From Caldifarciminota bacterium (GTDB lineage Bacteria > Hydrothermota > Tepidihabitantia > Tepidihabitantales > Tepidihabitantaceae): a DNA stretch of 5,747 nt. The translations under genes were made by a program, and so were the position numbers. The notes below the pieces were generated by a model that saw only the letters and a program-made list of their open reading frames with translations, ran no database searches and was not told where the DNA came from. Location of the stretch: assembly GCA_016935775.1 (NCBI GenBank), contig JAFGQF010000074.1, positions 1 to 5,747 on the forward strand, given 5' to 3'. Shown one piece after another: positions 1 to 4,882 of the stretch (position 1 is its first letter; each line of letters opens with the position of its first letter).

Positions 1-1166
1 CAGACGTTGCCGCAGGAGAGCGGTGTTTCGGCCGGCTCCCAGGTCTGGCCGTCGTTGGTGGTCCGGTAGATGTCGTTGTCGATGAACTCGGCCCAGACCG
101 TGGCCGGTTCGTGGGGCGAGACCGAAACCGTCGGGATTCGGCCGACGACGATCCCGGAGTTGATTTCGTTCCAGGTCTGGCCGCGGTCGGTAGACTTGAA
201 CATCCCGGCAGTCGAGCCGCAGTAGACCGCGCCCGGCTCGCCGGGCCGGACCATCACCGTCCTTATCTGGGTGCCGGGGAAGGCGGTGGCGGTGGTCCAG
301 GTCAGGCCGCGGTCGGACGAGCGGTAGAGCCGGGAGTAGGCGGCCGAGTACATCCAGCTTGAGTCGTCGGGCGCGAAGGCGAGCTGGTAGTTGTAGTTGT
401 TGGTGCTCTGCCGGGTCCAGGTGACGCCGGCGTCGGTCGAGCGGTAGACGCCGTAGAGCGTGCCGGCGAAGACGACATCGTGGTCGCCCGGGTCCACCAT
501 CATCGAGTAGACGTAGTAGGCGCTGGTCGGGAACTGGTTGCGGGCCCAGGTCTGGCCGCAGTCGGTGGACTTATAGACCGCGGTCGTGCTGTTCCAGTAG
601 ACGCCGATGTAGATGACGGTGGTGTCCACCGGGTCGATCGCGCCCGAGTAGATGGTCGAGGTGGTGACGGTGTCCACCTGGGTCGCGGTCCAGGTCTGGC
701 CGCCGTCGGTGGACTTGACCGAGGCCGGTTTCCAGGCCGAGTTGATGTACTTGTAGCAGGGGACGTAGATGGTCTGCGGGTTGAGCGGGTTGATGATGAT
801 ATCGTTGCCGTTGGTGTTCGAGCCGAGCGAGCTCTGGGTCCAGGTGAGCCCGCCGTCGGTGGTGCGGTAGAACTGCGAGCTGACGATGCCGTAGAGCCTG
901 TTCGGGTCGGTCGGGTGGGCGACGAGCTTGCGCGGGTAGTTGGTGAGGTTCGCGCCGTGGGGCTGCCAGCTCGCGCCGGCGTCGGTGGACCTCAGCAGCG
1001 GGTAGCTGGTGTTGGTCGTGGCGATGTGGAGCGCCGGGTTGCCGCCGGCGACCGTCGCGGCCGAGTATATCGGCCCGCCCGACGGACCGATGCCGGTCCA
1101 GCCCGCCGCGGCAACGCCGAGCATCGCCAGCAGTAACCCGGCGACGGCGATTGTGGGCCTGCTCAT
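1..1166 (-). CDS. Secreted Asp-box (BNR) repeat beta-propeller protein, 3' end outside window
   Basis: An open frame of 388 codons runs from ATG at 1166 off the left edge without a stop. The start is supported by an AAAGGAG ribosome binding site at 1176-1182, nine bases upstream. Residues 1-21 form a Sec signal peptide (R3, then a hydrophobic run, cleavage likely after AAA at 19-21). The mature part starts with WTGIGPSGG and carries eight copies of the Asp-box pattern S/T-x-D-x-G-x-T-W at residues 60, 102, 152, 200, 243, 283, 325 and 369, spaced 40-50 residues. Most blades also have a preceding DP-x-x-P-x-x-(Y/F)-x-G-like strand. Asp-boxes are known in sialidases, GH74 xyloglucanases, sortilin/Vps10 and Ycf48-type propellers, where they are structural turns, so they do not give an activity. 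I infer an exported or surface propeller protein. Any C-terminal sorting or catalytic domain would lie outside the window. Function is unknown. Confidence 0.9.
   Translation of the reverse strand, partial: MSRPTIAVAGLLLAMLGVAAAGWTGIGPSGGPIYSAATVAGGNPALHIATTNTSYPLLRSTDAGASWQPHGANLTNYPRKLVAHPTDPNRLYGIVSSQFYRTTDGGLTWTQSSLGSNTNGNDIIINPLNPQTIYVPCYKYINSAWKPASVKSTDGGQTWTATQVDTVTTSTIYSGAIDPVDTTVIYIGVYWNSTTAVYKSTDCGQTWARNQFPTSAYYVYSMMVDPGDHDVVFAGTLYGVYRSTDAGVTWTRQSTNNYNYQLAFAPDDSSWMYSAAYSRLYRSSDRGLTWTTATAFPGTQIRTVMVRPGEPGAVYCGSTAGMFKSTDRGQTWNEINSGIVVGRIPTVSVSPHEPATVWAEFIDNDIYRTTNDGQTWEPAETPLSCGNV
39..989 (-). repeat. Eight Asp-box repeats within the propeller gene
   Basis: The eight boxes read STDAGASW, TTDGGLTW, STDGGQTW, STDCGQTW, STDAGVTW, SSDRGLTW, STDRGQTW and TTNDGQTW. 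On the plus strand they show as a recurring 'gtctggccg..gtcggtggac'-like string, so the repetition is visible in DNA as well as protein. The last box has Asn in place of the conserved Asp. Box 4 carries a Cys in the variable position. Each box would sit in the turn between the last strands of a propeller blade, giving at least eight blades or blade-like units before the window edge. Confidence 0.88.
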
Positions 1167-1243
1167 TATGCTTCTCTCCTTTGCGTAAACCGCCCGGCAC
1201 CCGGCCGGGTTCGCTGACATTCCGGGATTGCGCCGAACAAGCA

Positions 1244-1272
1244 AGTCTAGCCGCCCGGCCCGGCGGCGTCAA
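1244..1272 (-). promoter_or_regulatory. Sigma-70-like promoter of the propeller gene
   Basis: On the minus strand TTGACG (1272-1267) is followed after 17 nt by TAGACT (1249-1244). The spacer is a GC-rich inverted repeat, GCCGCC-n6-GGCGGC. A start site near 1237 would give a leader of about 70 nt before the ATG at 1166. It matches the TTGACR-N16/17-TAnnnT form of the other promoters in the window. It lies between the stop of the upstream minus-strand gene and the propeller gene, so the latter can be transcribed on its own. Confidence 0.6.
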
Positions 1273-1289
1273 CCGGCCCGGCGTCTCGC

Positions 1290-1784
1290 CTAGGGCAGCG
1301 GGCGCCGGGTTACCTGCGGCTCGTAGAGCAGGAACTCCTCGTGGTACTTGAGCCGGATAAGGTCGCTGATTATCGTGAACAGCGCGTCGTGGGCCTTTTT
1401 TGGTTCGTCCGGGTTGCCCATCACGACTTTCTGGTGCTTGCCCTTGAGGAACAGCTCGAAGCCGAGGCGGAGCGGCCCGACGCTGAGGGCGAACACGCAG
1501 ACATCACGGGGCAGCGCATCGGGCGACTGGCCGAGCGCGACCGCGAGCTGGAAGTGCCAGGCATGGTCCGACCCGAGCTCGGCGGCTTCGGCGGCCCGGC
1601 AGGCGTTTTCCGGCCCGGGCGCGACCTTGGGCGAGTGAATGGTGACGAACGCCGGGTCGCACTCCAGAAAAGCGGCCAGTGCTTCGGGAAGCCGGTCGAT
1701 GATCATCAGGCAGGTCTCGCGGTTCCTGTCAAATTTCTCCCGCGCCTTGGCGGCGGCAGCGCTGAGGTCCGAGTGTTTGCTCAT
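1290..1784 (-). CDS. Hypothetical soluble protein, 164 aa
   Basis: I do not recognise the family. The frame is open further, to an ATG at 1820, but the start at 1784 (MSKHSDLSAA) is preferred: it has a GGAG six bases upstream, while the 1820 ATG has no ribosome binding site and overlaps the predicted -10 box. The protein has no signal peptide or membrane segment, so it is probably cytoplasmic. Residues 1-45 look helical and charged (AAAAKAREKFDRNRETCLMIIDRLPEALAAFLE). The middle (46-125) alternates predicted strands and loops, with two histidines in DHAWHF (73-78) and a hydrophobic stretch VCVFALSVGPLRLGFELFLKG (95-115). The tail (133-155) looks helical. It is transcribed divergently from the envelope operon, sharing its control region. 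Codon use is like its neighbours. It is real by its RBS, promoter and sensible composition, but its function is unknown. Confidence 0.8.
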   Translation of the reverse strand: MSKHSDLSAAAAKAREKFDRNRETCLMIIDRLPEALAAFLECDPAFVTIHSPKVAPGPENACRAAEAAELGSDHAWHFQLAVALGQSPDALPRDVCVFALSVGPLRLGFELFLKGKHQKVVMGNPDEPKKAHDALFTIISDLIRLKYHEEFLLYEPQVTRRPLP

Positions 1785-1790
1785 CGGTTG

Positions 1791-1794
1791 CTCC
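1791..1794 (-). promoter_or_regulatory. Ribosome binding site deciding the start at 1784
   Basis: GGAG on the minus strand lies six bases before the ATG at 1784. The upstream in-frame ATG at 1820 has only CGCGCCGC before it, which is not a Shine-Dalgarno sequence. This selects the 164-residue over the 176-residue form. Confidence 0.7.
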
Positions 1795-1815
1795 AGTCTG
1801 GGGTCATTGCGGGCC

Positions 1816-1843
1816 AGCATAGCGGCGCGGCCGGGCGTGTCAA
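1816..1843 (-). promoter_or_regulatory. Promoter of the 164-aa hypothetical gene
   Basis: On the minus strand TTGACA (1843-1838) is followed after 16 nt by TATGCT (1821-1816). The predicted start site near 1809 gives a leader of about 25 nt to the ATG at 1784. Its -35 box is one arm of the palindrome shared with the divergent operon promoter. Confidence 0.65.
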
Positions 1844-1857
1844 TCGGCCGGTTGACA
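1838..1857. promoter_or_regulatory. 20-bp palindrome joining two divergent -35 boxes, possible operator
   Basis: TGTCAATCGGCCGGTTGACA is self-complementary at 9 of 10 base pairs; only T1844/G1851 breaks the dyad. The two arms are exactly the -35 hexamers of the minus-strand and plus-strand promoters, eight bases apart. Symmetry of the arms follows automatically from two TTGACA boxes facing away from each other, but the CGGCCG centre adds to it. Two RNA polymerases could hardly bind here together, so the promoters probably compete or are co-repressed. A bound regulator is inference only. Confidence 0.5.
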
Positions 1858-1879
1858 ACCGCCGCCGGGCGGCTATCGT
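1852..1879 (+). promoter_or_regulatory. Promoter of the four-gene envelope operon
   Basis: TTGACA (1852-1857) is followed after 16 nt by TATCGT (1874-1879), with a predicted start site near 1886 and a very short leader of about 15 nt. The -35 is inside a small inverted repeat CGGTT-gac-AACCG (1849-1861). The spacer is a perfect inverted repeat GCCGCC-G-GGCGGC (1861-1873). Just downstream CTCCT-aag-AGGAG (1881-1893) is another small dyad that includes the Shine-Dalgarno sequence, though its left arm is probably not transcribed. Confidence 0.65.
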
Positions 1880-1900
1880 CCTCCTAAGAGGAGCTCAGCC

Positions 1901-2404
1901 ATGAATCGAATCCTGACGCTGTCAACCGCGCTGGTGCTGGCGGCCGCCGTGGCCGCGGACCTGCCGGCGACCAAGTTCGTTCACGAGGACGCGGCCGGCA
2001 AGCTGGCGATGATCGGCGAGGTGGCGGTGGTGCTGACCGGCGACGACCATTTCATCACCCGGGTGGCCGAAGACGTCATCACCATCAACCTGCTGTCCCG
2101 CGGAATCAGGGTCCGCTACCCGGACGAGAACGATTTCGGCAAGCCGCGCCGCGAGCGCGGCGCCGACCCGCTCGAGGTCGCCCGCTCGGTCGGCGCCAAC
2201 ACGCTGGTGACCGGTACGGTGGTGACCGAGCCGCCGGGCGAGTTCGAGTACCGGACGGTCCGGATTGCCATCGCCTCGCTGTCGGTGGTGGACGTTCCCG
2301 AGGACAAGACACTGCTCTGGGTGCTGTACGAGCCCGATGACCCGGTGACCGCGACCGCCATCGCGCGAGCGTTCACCGCGACAATGGCCGAGGAGTTGAA
2401 GTAG
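1901..2404 (+). CDS. Secreted CsgG/LpoB-fold-like protein, 167 aa
   Basis: The start is set by AAGAGGAG at 1886-1893, seven bases upstream. Residues 1-19 form a signal peptide (R3, LVLAAAVAA, cleavage before D20). There is no lipobox cysteine, unlike the next three genes, so the product is likely soluble in the periplasm. The mature part shows the order expected for the CsgG/LpoB/TolB-N type of alpha-beta fold: strand VAVVLT (41-46), long helix about 50-66, strand RGIRVRYP (68-74), helix LEVARSVG (91-98), then GANTLVTGTVV (98-108), which resembles the 'GADYxLxG' segment of LpoB. Later strands (RTVRIAIASLSVVDV, 118-132) precede LLWVLYEP (138-145) and a final helix. The similarity is of pattern rather than close identity, so the family call is an inference. 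It is the first gene of the operon, 37 nt before lpoB. It could be a diverged paralogue of LpoB or another envelope accessory factor. Confidence 0.82.
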   Translation: MNRILTLSTALVLAAAVAADLPATKFVHEDAAGKLAMIGEVAVVLTGDDHFITRVAEDVITINLLSRGIRVRYPDENDFGKPRRERGADPLEVARSVGANTLVTGTVVTEPPGEFEYRTVRIAIASLSVVDVPEDKTLLWVLYEPDDPVTATAIARAFTATMAEELK

Positions 2405-2441
2405 CCCGGTCAAGAGGCCGGCAAACCAAGAAGGAGTCGAG

Positions 2442-3017
2442 ATGAAGCGAGCGGGAGTGATGCTGGCGGCGGTGCTGGCCTGCCTGGTGCTGGCCTGCGC
2501 GACGACCAGCTATGTCCGGCCCGATGAAGTGACCGAGTGGGACGCGGACTACACCGACACCGACATGAAGATGCTGACCGAGAAGATGGTGCTGTCGCTG
2601 TCTGAGGCCGAGGTGAGCGGCAGCGAGGGCAAGCCGGTGCTGGCGTTCCTGCGCATCGGCAACCGGACCTCGCAACACGTCGACACCGAGGGCATCGCCG
2701 ACAAGATAATGGTCCAGCTGGTCAAGCTCGGCAAGTTCCGGGTCGTGGACCGGGAGCTGCTGAAAAAGCAGGCGCAGGAGATTGCCCTGGTCGAGAGCCA
2801 GCGGATCGACGTCGAGGGCGCGGTCCGGCTCGGCAGCCTGGTCGGGGCCGACTACTTCCTGACCGGCGACCTGTACAGCATCGAGAAGGTGAGCCCGTCC
2901 AAGGAGCTGAAGTACTACAACCTGACGATGCGGCTGGTGGATACCCGGACCTCGGAAATCGTCTGGGCCGAAGAGAAGGAAATCAAGAAGTCGAGCACCA
3001 GGGGCTGGTACGACTGA
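2442..3017 (+). CDS. lpoB: LpoB-family penicillin-binding protein activator lipoprotein
   Basis: The start has AAGGAG (2431-2436) five bases upstream. The signal peptide MKRAGVMLAAVLACLVLAC ends in a lipobox LVLAC with lipidated Cys19; Cys14 (VLAC) is a second, less likely, candidate. Family hallmarks are DTDMKMLTEKMV (39-50), the FLRIGNRTSQHVDT segment (69-82), KFRVVDR (98-104), GADYFLTGDLYSIEK (135-149) and RLVDTRTSEIVWAEEKEIKK (164-183), all close to the E. coli LpoB pattern. In E. coli LpoB sits in the outer membrane and reaches through the peptidoglycan to stimulate the bifunctional synthase PBP1b. The protein here is 191 residues against 213 in E. coli, and the loss is in the linker: only about 20 residues separate Cys19 from the folded domain. 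Neighbours are a COG3014-like and a YcfL-like lipoprotein, a known LpoB context. No penicillin-binding protein gene is in the window. Confidence 0.93.
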   Translation: MKRAGVMLAAVLACLVLACATTSYVRPDEVTEWDADYTDTDMKMLTEKMVLSLSEAEVSGSEGKPVLAFLRIGNRTSQHVDTEGIADKIMVQLVKLGKFRVVDRELLKKQAQEIALVESQRIDVEGAVRLGSLVGADYFLTGDLYSIEKVSPSKELKYYNLTMRLVDTRTSEIVWAEEKEIKKSSTRGWYD

Positions 3018-3027
3018 GTCCCGGCCG

Positions 3028-4206
3028 ATGACCGTTCCGCGCCGACTTGCCGCCTGCGCGCTGGCCGCGCTGCTCCTGGCCGGGTGCACGGCGAGCGGGC
3101 CGGCGGCCCGCCCGCCCGCCAGGCAGTATTTCGCCGACCTGGCCTACGCCCCGGCGGCCGAGCGTTACCGCGAGCTGATGGAGCGGCGGTTCGAGCAGAA
3201 GGACAATAGCTACGTGCTGTCGGTGCTCAGCTACGCGGTGGCGAGCTTCTACGGCCGCGACATCGAGAGCGCCCGCAGGGCGTTCACCGCCGCCTGCCGG
3301 GTGGACGAGGGCAATGTCCCGGAGGCGGCCAAGGTGCTGCAGTGGCTGGTGGCGGACAGCCGGACGGTCTACCGGCTGACCAAGCGCGAGCGCGAGCTGG
3401 TTCACTTCTACCTGGCGCTCTGTTACCTGTTCGATGACGACCCCGACGGCGCGCTGGTTGAGTTCAAGAAACTGCGCCTGCGCGACCAGGGGGCGTCCGA
3501 GCTGCCGCTGGTGAACTACTACGCCGGGCTGACCTACGAGCGGCTCGGGATGTACGACGACGCGCTGCTGGAGTACCGGGGCCTGCGCGAAATAGGCTTC
3601 GCGGGACGGCACGGGCCGATTGACGCCGACGAGCTCATCGCCCGGGTGGAGCGGCTCGCGCAGGGCGAGGCGGTAACCGGGCCGGACAGCGTCGAGCTGC
3701 TTGTCCATGTCGACCACCAGTTTCCGAGTTCGATGGGCCGGACAGTGGTTCGCGCCGGCGGAAGAGAGCTCGCGGTGCTGCCCGACTACGTGGACAACTT
3801 CGAGGTTAGGCTGACCGAAGAGGAGCTGGCGCGCAAGCAGACACAGGAGGCCGGGGCACGGGCCGCGCGCGCCGGGGTCCGGCTGCTGGCCGCGCTGCTG
3901 GGCGACCGGTTCCTCGGCGGGTCGGGCGACGAACTGGCCTGGTTCGTTGACGAGCTGCTGCTGGGCAAGGAAGAGGAGAACCGCGACAAGCGGGCGTGGG
4001 GTTACGCGCCGGTGGCGGTGTCGGTGCGGCGGCTGGCGATACCGGCCGGCACCGGGGAGGTCGAGCTGGTCTTCCACAGCCGCTACGGCGGGGTGCTCGG
4101 CACCTGCCGCTACCCGCTTGAGGGTGAATACCGGCGGGCGCTGGGCGACGACCGCGCCCGGTTCATCGTCGCCGGGCTGGCCGATGAGTTCTACGATTAC
4201 CGATAA
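3028..4206 (+). CDS. COG3014-like TPR lipoprotein, 392 aa
   Basis: The signal peptide ends in lipobox LAGC with Cys20, so the product is a lipoprotein. Residues 33-215 are helical and contain TPR-like units, most clearly ELVHFYLALCYLFDDDPDGALVEF (123-146) and LVNYYAGLTYERLGMYDDALLEY (161-183). After that come a beta segment SVELLVHVDH (221-230), a region rich in Ala/Arg/Leu (267-315), and DKRAWGYAPVAVSVRRLAIPAGTGEVELVF (320-349). This last segment recalls the 'DxRxWxxLPxxIxxAxxxLPxG' stretch of COG3014 proteins, uncharacterised lipoproteins that neighbour LpoB and YcfL in proteobacteria. It follows lpoB by 10 nt and has no recognisable Shine-Dalgarno sequence (cccggccg before ATG), so translation is probably coupled to lpoB termination. 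Assignment to COG3014 is from memory of motif and context. Molecular role is unknown. Confidence 0.88.
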   Translation: MTVPRRLAACALAALLLAGCTASGPAARPPARQYFADLAYAPAAERYRELMERRFEQKDNSYVLSVLSYAVASFYGRDIESARRAFTAACRVDEGNVPEAAKVLQWLVADSRTVYRLTKRERELVHFYLALCYLFDDDPDGALVEFKKLRLRDQGASELPLVNYYAGLTYERLGMYDDALLEYRGLREIGFAGRHGPIDADELIARVERLAQGEAVTGPDSVELLVHVDHQFPSSMGRTVVRAGGRELAVLPDYVDNFEVRLTEEELARKQTQEAGARAARAGVRLLAALLGDRFLGGSGDELAWFVDELLLGKEEENRDKRAWGYAPVAVSVRRLAIPAGTGEVELVFHSRYGGVLGTCRYPLEGEYRRALGDDRARFIVAGLADEFYDYR

Positions 4207-4218
4207 CAGGAGGAATGG

Positions 4219-4638
4219 ATGAAACGGCGAACGATGGCGGTTACTGCAATCGCGCTGGCGGTGCTGGCGCTGGCGGCGTGCAGCGCCCGGATCAACTCGG
4301 TGACCATCAACCGCGAGACCGGCACGCGGCGCTGGCAGGTGGACAACATCTTCCTGGCCAACGACATCCGGGTGATGGACGTGCAGGAAGAAGTGAAAGA
4401 CGGGGTGCTGTTCGTCAACGTGCTGTTGAAGAACGGCTGGCACATGCCGATCGGCGGCAAGCTCAAGGTGCTGTTCTACGACGAGGGCGGGGTCCAGCTC
4501 GACGACCCGTGGGGCTGGCGCCAGGTCAACCTCGAGTCGCGGCAAGAAGAGTGGTTCCGGTTCATGGCGCCGAAGCCGAGCGAGCAGGTCGAGCGGCTGA
4601 AGATAATGATAAGAGGCATCAACAAGCCCGGTTCCTGA
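4219..4638 (+). CDS. YcfL/DUF1425-like lipoprotein, 139 aa
   Basis: A perfect AGGAGG (4208-4213) lies five bases before the ATG. The signal peptide MKRRTMAVTAIALAVLALAAC has lipobox LAAC with Cys21. The mature domain reads as a small beta-sandwich: VDNIFLANDIRVMDVQEEVKDGVLFVNVLLKNGWHMP (41-77), KLKVLFYDEGGVQLD (81-95), WGWRQVNLESRQEEWFRFMAPKP (98-120), ERLKIMIR (125-132). This is the order of YcfL (DUF1425): a strand pair around a polar turn, 'YxFxWxDxxG'-like centre (here LKVLFYDEGG), a segment matching 'ieP..eawtlVxlaPkP' and a final strand. E. coli ycfL lies directly before lpoB, and here it closes the same gene set. It starts 12 nt after the preceding stop. Function is unknown in all family members I know of. 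An intrinsic terminator follows. Confidence 0.87.
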   Translation: MKRRTMAVTAIALAVLALAACSARINSVTINRETGTRRWQVDNIFLANDIRVMDVQEEVKDGVLFVNVLLKNGWHMPIGGKLKVLFYDEGGVQLDDPWGWRQVNLESRQEEWFRFMAPKPSEQVERLKIMIRGINKPGS

Positions 4639-4659
4639 GCGTCTACCGAGCAGGCTGAC

Positions 4660-4691
4660 GGCGCCCCGCCCCTGCGCGGGGCGCCCGTTTT
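4660..4691 (+). terminator. Intrinsic terminator of the envelope operon
   Basis: GGCGCCCCGC (4660-4669) pairs perfectly with GCGGGGCGCC (4676-4685) over a six-base loop CCCTGC, followed two bases later by TTTT (4688-4691). The stem is all G-C, starts 22 nt after the stop of the YcfL-like gene, and separates the operon from the TrmB gene. The T-run is short, which is usual in GC-rich genomes. Confidence 0.85.
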
Positions 4692-4724
4692 CCAACCCCC
4701 TGTCGGAACGAGGAGCGACAACGA

Positions 4725-4740
4725 CGCCGGATTGCCGGCG
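4725..4740. other. Small hairpin in the operon-TrmB intergenic region
   Basis: CGCCGG (4725-4730) and CCGGCG (4735-4740) form a six-pair stem with loop ATTG. No T-run follows on either strand, so it is not a good terminator. The rest of 4692-4806 has no start codon with a ribosome binding site and no other structure that I can support. Confidence 0.35.
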
Positions 4741-4806
4741 CACCGTCGGCCTAACATCATTTTCGACAAGGGCTTACAGGAATTGCGCCGCAGGCCCGAC
4801 TTTCTC

Positions 4807-4834
4807 TTGACAGCTGGCAGAATATTAGTAGTAT
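4807..4834 (+). promoter_or_regulatory. Promoter of the TrmB-family gene
   Basis: TTGACA (4807-4812) is followed after 16 nt by TAGTAT (4829-4834), which fits the TAnnnT form of the other -10 boxes. TATAGT (4832-4837), at a 19-nt spacing, is an alternative -10 with a better consensus but a longer spacer. Unlike the other three promoters the spacer is AT-rich. The expected start site is near 4841. Confidence 0.6.
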
Positions 4835-4845
4835 AGTGCAACTAT
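4833..4845. promoter_or_regulatory. Palindrome at the TrmB promoter start site, possible operator
   Basis: ATAGT-gca-ACTAT is a perfect inverted repeat overlapping the -10 region and predicted start site. A second, overlapping dyad is CAAC-tatga-GTTG (4839-4851). A site here would block polymerase when bound. The winged-helix regulator encoded directly downstream is the simplest candidate binder (autoregulation), but that is inference; dyads this short occur by chance in AT-rich DNA. Confidence 0.35.
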
Positions 4846-4882
4846 GAGTTGTATAAGACAAATAACCAAGGAGTTGAGATGA
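4844..4882 (+). CDS. Possible 12-codon leader ORF before the TrmB gene
   Basis: ATG at 4844 opens MSCIRQITKELR, whose TGA (4880-4882) overlaps the TrmB start codon (4879-4881) as ATGA. It has no Shine-Dalgarno sequence, and with a start site near 4841 it would be almost leaderless. The TrmB gene has its own good ribosome binding site inside this ORF. It could couple or delay TrmB translation, or be chance; I lean to chance. Confidence 0.2.
   Translation: MSCIRQITKELR

Noticed and set aside
480..1136. Plus-strand open frame and an alternative minus-strand frame (571-1272) over the propeller gene
   Set aside because: Both are low-complexity (RGRD.., RRRR..) shadows. The true minus frame carries eight Asp-boxes, a signal peptide and a ribosome binding site.
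1199..1210. Perfect 12-bp palindrome ACCCGGCCGGGT in the propeller-gene leader
   Set aside because: It has no loop, so it cannot fold back well in RNA, and short G/C palindromes are common in DNA of this composition. A dimeric protein site is possible but nothing else supports it.
1785..1820. ATG at 1820 as the start of the hypothetical minus-strand gene
   Set aside because: It has no ribosome binding site and overlaps the predicted -10 box, so it would lie upstream of the transcript. The ATG at 1784 has GGAG at proper spacing.
1881..1893. CTCCT-aag-AGGAG hairpin hiding the Shine-Dalgarno sequence of the first operon gene
   Set aside because: The predicted start site (about 1886) leaves the left arm out of the transcript, so it is unlikely to act as an RNA thermometer or similar switch unless transcription starts further upstream.
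2373..3089. Minus-strand 238-codon open frame opposite lpoB
   Set aside because: It is antisense to an unmistakable LpoB protein and shows no motif or initiation signal.
2983..4743. A 586-codon open frame on the minus strand opposite the COG3014-like and YcfL-like genes
   Set aside because: Its product is rich in R, H, Q, V, D and P with no domain or signal. It is the antisense shadow of GC-rich codons, while the plus-strand genes have lipoboxes, ribosome binding sites and family motifs.
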